Positions 58,811-64,000 of a DNA stretch of 64,000 bases are shown here, piece after piece. Below the pieces are notes generated by a model. The model did not search any database and was not told the origin of the DNA. It saw nothing but the letters and a program-made list of their open reading frames with translations. The DNA comes from an uncultured Clostridia bacterium. Its GTDB lineage: Bacteria > Bacillota > Clostridia > Christensenellales > UBA1242. Made by a program: the position numbers and the translations under genes. Position 1 is the first letter of the stretch. Every line of letters begins with the position of its first letter. The stretch is taken from assembly GCA_944381185.1 (NCBI GenBank), contig CALWKE010000002.1:66050-130049 (forward strand). Reading direction: 5' to 3'.

Positions 58811-60896
58811 TTTAAATCAAGCATTTATTGAAAAAGTTAAGAAAAATTATCCTGTAAACGCAGATAAAATTATTTCAGCTTATAAATTTGCCGATGAAGC
58901 ACATGCAGGTGTTAAGCGTAAAAGTGGTGAACCTTATATTGTTCATCCGCTTGCTGTTGCTGAAATTTTAATGGAAAATAACATGGATTATGCGTCAATT
59001 ATGGCGGGGCTTCTTCATGATGTTGTTGAAGACACAAAATATACTAAAGATGACATAAAAAACATGTTTGGCGAAACTGTTGCAAAACTTGTTGATGGCG
59101 TTACAAAAATTGATAACCTTACTTACAAAGAAACAAATTTCACTGAAGCCGATAGCATAAAAAGACTTTTAATTGCAATGGGGCACGATGTTAGAGTTAT
59201 ATTTATAAAACTAGCAGACCGTTTGCATAACATGAGAACAATTAAGTTTTTAAGCCGAGAAAAACAAATTAAAATGGCAACAGAAACAAGAGATTTATTT
59301 ATTCCAATTGCCGAGCGTATGGGCATTAGAAGAATTAGGTCTGAACTTCAAAATCTTGTTTTTAAGTGTCTTTATCCTGATGAATATGATAAAATCAAAC
59401 AAGAGTTTGACCTAAAATTTAAAAAGAGAGCTTCAAAAATTAAAAATATTGAGAGTAATCTTTTGAAGGTTTTAAAAGAAAATGGAATAGATAGCACCAT
59501 TGTTGGTTGGCCTGAACATTATTATTCAATTTTTAAAAAGAAAAATACGGAAGGTATTGGAAAAATTTATGGGTTGATGCTTTATAAAATCATAGTTCCA
59601 ACCGAACTTGATTGTTATAAAACACTTGGAATTTTACATAAGGAATACAGGCATCTGCCAAGTCAAATTAAAGATTTTATTTCCTTTCCCAAACCAAATG
59701 GCTATAGGTCAATTCACTCTGTTTTAGTAACTAAAGATTTTGATATAACTTTTAAGGTTATGATTAGAACCAAAGAAATGGACGACATTTGTGAGTATGG
59801 AGTTTCATCTCTTTGGACAAACAAAGATGCCGATGTTAAGTTCTCTGAAAATTATGAGAAGTATAATGACATGAAAAAAATTGTTCTTCTTGAAAAAAAA
59901 GTTGCTGAAAATAGTATGAATTTTATTGATGCAATTAAGCGTGATTTGTCACAAAACACAACTTGGGCATTCACACCAAAATTTAAACCAATTTGTTTGA
60001 GTTCAGACCACCCAACAGCGATTGACTTTGCATATGCTGTTCACACAACAATTGGCGACAATGCAATAAGTGCTAAAATAAATGGGAAAAAAGCCTCGAT
60101 TGGTGCAGAAATTCACACGGGTGATGTTGTTGAAATTGTGCTTTCAGCCGAGCCAAAAGCACCAAGCAGAAATTGGCTTATGGTTGCAACAACAACCAAT
60201 GCAAGACGAAAAATAAGAGAATATATTGCAAAACATACCACTGCTGAAAATGTTCAAAAAGGAAAGGAAATGCTTTCAGCCGAACTTGAAAAACTTGGCT
60301 ATAAACTAGGAGATATTGTTGAGGTTTATCCAACAATTGAAAAAGATTTTAACTTTGTTAGTCTTGATGACATGTTTGCAAGTGTTGGTTATAAAAGCAT
60401 AACAATACAACAACTGACTAAATATGTGCTTGAAAATGAAATGATGGAGCGTTATGCTGAAAATGCGCCCGTTATTGTTGAAGGGGCAGAAGTGTTTATG
60501 AATGTATCATTTCCAAAGTGCTGTTCAGCAATTCCGGGAGATTCAATTGTTGGTGTTATGTCAAAAAATAATCTTGCAATTCACACAAAAAATTGCGTGA
60601 ATGTGTCAAAAATAGAAAAATCTAAACTTTTAAATGTTATATGGAAAGATAACATAAATCAAGATTTTAATGTTAACATTAAACTTAATGCAAAGGACAG
60701 CATTGGCTTTGGTTCGAAACTGCTTGGAGAAATTTCAAAATGTGGAATTAATATTTTGAAAATGGAAGCAAAAAAATATAATGCAAATGACTGTGAATTT
60801 GAACTTGGTCTTGAAGTTAAAAATTCAAAGGAAGTCGAAAATTTAATAAATGTGTTAAATAGTCTTCCTGATGTAAAAAATGTTAGAAGAGCATAA
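58803..60896 (+). CDS. RelA/SpoT-homologue with intact hydrolase and degenerate synthetase
   Basis: Long RSH protein, 697 residues, GTG start at 58803 after GAGGTGA inside recJ. Domain order is HD hydrolase, synthetase, TGS, helical, zinc-finger-like and ACT. The HD site is intact: IVHPLAVAEIL, LLHDVVEDT and IKLADRLHNMRT. The synthetase region has lost key positions: the GRPKHIYSIYRK-type motif reads GWPEHYYSIFKK (W236, E238), the metal aspartate of IYDLxAxRI is G257 with K262 for R, and the catalytic glutamate of ExQIRT is K318, with M320 for Q. It is therefore predicted to hydrolyse but not make (p)ppGpp. Confidence 0.9.
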   Translation: MSNLNQAFIEKVKKNYPVNADKIISAYKFADEAHAGVKRKSGEPYIVHPLAVAEILMENNMDYASIMAGLLHDVVEDTKYTKDDIKNMFGETVAKLVDGVTKIDNLTYKETNFTEADSIKRLLIAMGHDVRVIFIKLADRLHNMRTIKFLSREKQIKMATETRDLFIPIAERMGIRRIRSELQNLVFKCLYPDEYDKIKQEFDLKFKKRASKIKNIESNLLKVLKENGIDSTIVGWPEHYYSIFKKKNTEGIGKIYGLMLYKIIVPTELDCYKTLGILHKEYRHLPSQIKDFISFPKPNGYRSIHSVLVTKDFDITFKVMIRTKEMDDICEYGVSSLWTNKDADVKFSENYEKYNDMKKIVLLEKKVAENSMNFIDAIKRDLSQNTTWAFTPKFKPICLSSDHPTAIDFAYAVHTTIGDNAISAKINGKKASIGAEIHTGDVVEIVLSAEPKAPSRNWLMVATTTNARRKIREYIAKHTTAENVQKGKEMLSAELEKLGYKLGDIVEVYPTIEKDFNFVSLDDMFASVGYKSITIQQLTKYVLENEMMERYAENAPVIVEGAEVFMNVSFPKCCSAIPGDSIVGVMSKNNLAIHTKNCVNVSKIEKSKLLNVIWKDNINQDFNVNIKLNAKDSIGFGSKLLGEISKCGINILKMEAKKYNANDCEFELGLEVKNSKEVENLINVLNSLPDVKNVRRA

Positions 60897-60931
60897 AAAC
60901 ATAAAGTTGGTGTAAAAATAAAAAAAAGTGC

Positions 60932-60960
60932 TTTACAAATTAAAAAAAATATTATATAAT
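60932..60960 (+). promoter_or_regulatory. Promoter of rpsO
   Basis: TTTACA (60932-60937), a 17-base spacer and TATAAT (60955-60960), with the start near 60967. Confidence 0.83.
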
Positions 60961-60966
60961 TTTTGC

Positions 60967-61046
60967 GATACCGTTTGAGAGGTCTAAATTCTATTTTTCC
61001 GGTTTAGAACTTCAAGAACTGGCAAATTTAATATGGAGGAAAAATA
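60967..61046 (+). promoter_or_regulatory. Structured rpsO leader (possible S15 autoregulatory site)
   Basis: The 80-base leader contains TCTAAA (60983-60988) and TTTAGA (61003-61008) as a hairpin and a small ACC/GGT helix before it, then GGAGG before the ATG. S15 commonly regulates its own mRNA, but the leader structures are not conserved between groups, so this is an inference from position and folding. Confidence 0.4.
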
Positions 61047-61310
61047 ATGGATAAAGCAAGAAAGCAAGAAATCATTAAAGAGTTTGCAACTTCAGAACAT
61101 GACACAGGTTCTCCATTTGTTCAAATTGCTATTTTAACTGAAAGAATTAACAATTTAACAGAGTACTTGAAGTCAAACAAGCAAGATTTCCATTCAAGGC
61201 GTGGTCTTATGCAACTTGTTGGTCGTCGTCGTGGTCTTTTGGAATACCTTAAGAATAAAGACATTGAAAGTTACAGAACTTTAATTGAAAAATTGAACAT
61301 TAGAAAGTAA
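61047..61310 (+). CDS. rpsO: Ribosomal protein S15
   Basis: Primary 16S rRNA-binding protein of 87 residues. The blocks [38 protein letters not shown] and [17 protein letters not shown] are conserved S15 features. GGAGG precedes ATG 61047. The order rpsO-pnp-ylxY matches B. subtilis. Confidence 0.98.
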   Translation: MDKARKQEIIKEFATSEHDTGSPFVQIAILTERINNLTEYLKSNKQDFHSRRGLMQLVGRRRGLLEYLKNKDIESYRTLIEKLNIRK

Positions 61311-61313
61311 AAG

Positions 61314-61344
61314 GGAGTGGGATATTTTTTCCATTCCATTTTTT
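61314..61344 (+). terminator. Terminator or attenuator between rpsO and pnp
   Basis: GGAGTGG (61314-61320) and CCATTCC (61331-61337) pair with one G-T wobble, followed by ATTTTTT. No separate pnp promoter is obvious, so pnp may depend on read-through here. Confidence 0.75.
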
Positions 61345-61370
61345 ACTTATAAAAGGAGAAAAATTTAGTT

Positions 61371-63470
61371 ATGTTTGGTGAAGAAAGAGATTTTAAGTTA
61401 AATTTAGCAGGTAAAGACATTTTTGTTAAAACAGGCAAGTTTTGTGGTCAAGCCAATGGAACATGTCAAGTTAAGTGTGGCGACACTGTTGTTATGGTTA
61501 ATGTAACAATGAGCGATAAGCCAAAGGAAGGTGCAGACTTTTTTCCACTCTGCGTTGATTTTGAAGAAAAGATGTATTCAATAGGCAAGTTTCCGGGTGG
61601 GTTTAGAAAAAGAGAAGGTAGAGCAAGCGATCAAGCAATTTTGTATTCAAGGCTTATTGACAGACCAATAAGACCACTTTTTCCAAAGGGATTTTATTAT
61701 GATGTTGCTGTTGTTGCAACCGCACTTTCAGTTGACCCAGACTATCCACCAGAAATTTTGGCAATGATTGGTTCATCAGTTGCCCTTTCAGTTTCAGACA
61801 TTCCTTTTGCAGGTCCAACAGGTTCAGTTGTCGTTGGTTATATTGATGGCAAATATATCATCAACCCAACTCAAGAAGAGTGTGATAAGAGTTTGATGCA
61901 TGTTACTGTTGCAGGAACAAAAGATGCCATTATGATGGTTGAAGCAGGTGCAAAAGAAGTTTCTGAAGAAGAGATGCGTGATGGCATTTTGTTTGCTCAT
62001 AAATATATAAAAGAAATTGTTGAATTTATTGAAGGAATTGCTAGAGAAGTTGGAAAACCAAAGAGAGAAGTTGAGTTGTTCCATGTTGGCGAAGACCTTG
62101 AAAAAGATGTTCGTGAATATGTTACTGAAAATTTAACAAAGGCAATGGAACCACTTGCTGACAAAGCTGCTCTTAATGACAGAATTGATGCAGTTTTGAA
62201 TGATTGTCGTGAACATTTTGCAGAAAAATATGAAGAAAGAGAAAATGAAATTAATGAACTTCTTTATAAAATGCAAAAAGAAATCGTTAGAAAGAATATC
62301 ATTGAAAAGGGTATCCGCCCAGATGGCAGAACAACAAAACAAATTAGGCCAGTTTGGTGTGAAGTTGGAGTTCTTCCAAGAGTTCATGGAAGCGGTGTGT
62401 TTACTCGTGGTGAAACACAAGTTCTTAACTGCTTAACTCTTGCAACAATTTCAGAAGCTCAAAAACTTGAAGGTCTTGACGACGAAGAAGATGCTTACAA
62501 AAGATATATTCACCAATACAATATGCCACCTTATGCAACAGGTGAAGCAAGGTCTCTTCGTTCTCCGGGTCGTCGTGAAATCGGTCATGGTGCACTTGCA
62601 GAACGAGCACTCTTGCCAGTAATTCCAAGCGAAGAAGAGTTTCCTTATGCACTTCGTCTTGTAAGTGAAGTTTTATCTTCAAATGGTTCATCATCAATGG
62701 CAAGTGTTTGTGCATCAACACTTTCACTTATGGATGCCGGCGTTCCAATCAGTGCTCCAGTTTCAGGTGTTGCAATGGGTCTTATTAAAGATGAAGTATC
62801 AGGCAAAGTTATTGTTATGACTGACATTCAAGGTCTTGAAGATTTTTATGGTGATATGGACTTTAAGGTTGCGGGAACAACAAAGGGTATCACTGCAATT
62901 CAAATGGATATAAAAATTAAAGGTATTGATGAAAACATCTTAACAACTGCACTTGCACAGGCTCATGAAGGCAGAATGGAAATTTTGGAAAAGATGCTCA
63001 AAGCAATTCCAGCAAGTCGTGATCACTTAAGCCCTTATGCACCAAAAATTATTTCATTTAAGATTGACCCAGATAAAATTGGTGAAGTTATTGGTCAAGG
63101 TGGAAAGACTATCAATAAAATTATCGATAAAACTGGTGTTAAAATTGATATTGAAGATGACGGAACAGTTATGGTTTCTGCTGTTAATATTGAAGACTGC
63201 AACCGTGCAAAAGAAATCATTGAAGACATTGTGTTTGTTCCAGAAGTTGGTGAAAGATACACAGGCACAGTTGTTAGAATTATGCAATTTGGTGCATTTG
63301 TTGAAATTTCTTCAAATTGTGACGGAATGATTCATATTTCAAAACTTTCACCAAAGAGAGTTGAACGAGTTGAAGATGTTGTTAAAATTGGTGACAAGGT
63401 TGAAGTTGAAGTTATCAAGATTGATGAAAAGGATAGAGTTGACTTAAAACTCGTTAAAAAACTTAACTAA
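61371..63470 (+). CDS. pnp: Polynucleotide phosphorylase
   Basis: Phosphorolytic 3'-5' exoribonuclease of mRNA decay, 699 residues. Two RNase PH domains are visible, the second with RPDGRTTKQIRPVWCEVGVL and SNGSSSMASVCASTLSLMDAG. They are followed by a KH domain (IGEVIGQGGKTINKI) and a complete S1 domain near the end (VGERYTGTVVRIMQFGAFVE). AAAGGAG lies about 13 bases upstream of ATG 61371, a long but workable spacing. A strong terminator follows. Confidence 0.98.
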   Translation: MFGEERDFKLNLAGKDIFVKTGKFCGQANGTCQVKCGDTVVMVNVTMSDKPKEGADFFPLCVDFEEKMYSIGKFPGGFRKREGRASDQAILYSRLIDRPIRPLFPKGFYYDVAVVATALSVDPDYPPEILAMIGSSVALSVSDIPFAGPTGSVVVGYIDGKYIINPTQEECDKSLMHVTVAGTKDAIMMVEAGAKEVSEEEMRDGILFAHKYIKEIVEFIEGIAREVGKPKREVELFHVGEDLEKDVREYVTENLTKAMEPLADKAALNDRIDAVLNDCREHFAEKYEERENEINELLYKMQKEIVRKNIIEKGIRPDGRTTKQIRPVWCEVGVLPRVHGSGVFTRGETQVLNCLTLATISEAQKLEGLDDEEDAYKRYIHQYNMPPYATGEARSLRSPGRREIGHGALAERALLPVIPSEEEFPYALRLVSEVLSSNGSSSMASVCASTLSLMDAGVPISAPVSGVAMGLIKDEVSGKVIVMTDIQGLEDFYGDMDFKVAGTTKGITAIQMDIKIKGIDENILTTALAQAHEGRMEILEKMLKAIPASRDHLSPYAPKIISFKIDPDKIGEVIGQGGKTINKIIDKTGVKIDIEDDGTVMVSAVNIEDCNRAKEIIEDIVFVPEVGERYTGTVVRIMQFGAFVEISSNCDGMIHISKLSPKRVERVEDVVKIGDKVEVEVIKIDEKDRVDLKLVKKLN

Positions 63471-63473
63471 TAT

Positions 63474-63506
63474 AAAAAACTTGCAAATTTTTTGCAAGTT
63501 TTTTCT
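63474..63506 (+). terminator. Intrinsic terminator after pnp
   Basis: AAAACTTGCAAA (63476-63487), TTT, TTTGCAAGTTTT (63491-63502), then more T. Confidence 0.93.
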
Positions 63507-63535
63507 TTTTGAAAACTTTTTGCATATATTTTAAT

Positions 63536-64000
63536 ATGGAAAAATTAAAAAAAGAAAAGTTTTTTGTTGGTATTATTTGTAATGTTTTATTAACTTTAAT
63601 TGTTGCTGTGGTGGCAGTTACAAGTTTTTTGGTCCCTAAAAATGTGGCTTCTGTGTCAAACAATAGTGAATATAATGGAACAATTTATGCAGGGGACAGA
63701 ACTTCAAACAATGTTTCGCTTATGATAAATGTTTATTGGGGAACGGAAGAATTAAAACAAATGCTTGAGATACTAAAAACTAATAACATAAAAACTACAT
63801 TTTTTGTTGGTGGATTGTGGGTAAAGGAAAACGCAGAACTTTTAAAAACCATGGAAGAATCTGGACACGAAATTGCAAATCATGGGTATAAACACAAAGA
63901 ACATGGAAAGTTGGGCTATGATGTTAATTTGAATGAAATAAAAGGCTGTGATGATGAAGTTAAACTTATTTTGGGTCATGGCATGGAATTGTTTGCACCT
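63536..64000 (+). CDS. Polysaccharide deacetylase family protein, YlxY-like (partial)
   Basis: The frame from ATG 63536 runs off the right edge (155 residues seen). A hydrophobic anchor (about residues 10-33) precedes a NodB-type domain. Where most members have TFDDG the sequence reads LMINVYWGTEE, so the usual catalytic aspartate pair is missing. The later motif HEIANHGYKHKEH keeps the histidines. Position after rpsO-pnp matches B. subtilis ylxY, a sporulation-associated gene. No ribosome site precedes the ATG; TATATT at 63525-63530 suggests a start point very close to it. It may be a catalytically altered member. Confidence 0.82.
   Translation, partial: MEKLKKEKFFVGIICNVLLTLIVAVVAVTSFLVPKNVASVSNNSEYNGTIYAGDRTSNNVSLMINVYWGTEELKQMLEILKTNNIKTTFFVGGLWVKENAELLKTMEESGHEIANHGYKHKEHGKLGYDVNLNEIKGCDDEVKLILGHGMELFAP

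Overview
This window comes from a low-GC (about 30% G+C by eye), Gram-positive-type, endospore-forming bacterium, most likely an uncultured member of the Clostridia. The support is a complete spoIIIA locus (spoIIIAA to spoIIIAH), spoIVB, a Spo0A DNA-binding domain, a SpoIIM-like protein, YtfI/YtfJ and YtxC homologues and two sporulation-type DD-carboxypeptidases. A threonine T-box riboswitch, a CIRCE operator and strong AGGAGG-type ribosome sites also point to Firmicutes. Nearly every gene is on the + strand; only cmk and one small hypothetical gene are on the - strand. I see no insertion sequence, prophage, CRISPR array or rRNA. No gene-free stretch exceeds 300 bases; the longest is the 278-base thrS leader.

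Layout. 1-6.4 kb: translation block (end of a probable ylxQ, infB, rbfA, nrnA, truB), an endonuclease IV-type gene and efp. 6.5-11 kb: spoIIIA operon. 11.1-16.1 kb: yqhY, an unknown gene, nusB, xseA, xseB, recN. 16.2-19.8 kb: spoIVB, receiver-less spo0A, spoIIM-like, dacF. 19.9-26.8 kb: M50 protease, scpA, scpB, ytfI/ytfJ-like genes, a second carboxypeptidase, rluB, a flavoprotein and plsC. 26.9-34.4 kb: tRNA-Thr(CGT), an IMPase/hydrolase fusion, a YjzC-like peptide, a WG-repeat-like protein, an M16 peptidase, htpG with a CIRCE operator and a membrane-anchored unknown protein. 34.4-41.7 kb: rlmH, a metal ATPase, argS, queH, cmk(-), an Mrr-like nuclease and ytxC. 41.7-47.8 kb: T-box-thrS, a divergent Xre-regulator pair, infC-rpmI-rplT with leader, an rRNA methyltransferase and yebC. 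47.8-58.8 kb: ruvCAB, queA-tgt, yajC, secD, secF, recJ. 58.8-64 kb: a long RSH protein, rpsO, pnp and the start of a ylxY-like deacetylase.

The genes form housekeeping modules: translation initiation and rRNA/tRNA modification, recombination (RecN, RuvABC, RecJ, ExoVII), Sec secretion (YajC, SecD, SecF), chromosome segregation (ScpAB) and queuosine synthesis (QueH, QueA, Tgt). Sporulation genes are interleaved among them.

The most notable points are as follows. (1) Spo0A is reduced to its DNA-binding domain and expressed from what looks like a leaderless promoter preceded by helically phased TTCAAAAT repeats. (2) Three more genes (WG-repeat-like, Mrr-like, ruvC) have a -35/-10 pair placed so that transcription should start on the A of the ATG. 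(3) An 18-base motif, AAAAACGCAAAAAATATT, recurs just after stop codons. (4) The RSH protein keeps the hydrolase site but has lost the key synthetase residues. (5) SpoIIIAF is reduced to 52 residues. (6) An inositol-monophosphatase domain is fused to an RBBP9/YdeN-type hydrolase. (7) htpG has a CIRCE operator.
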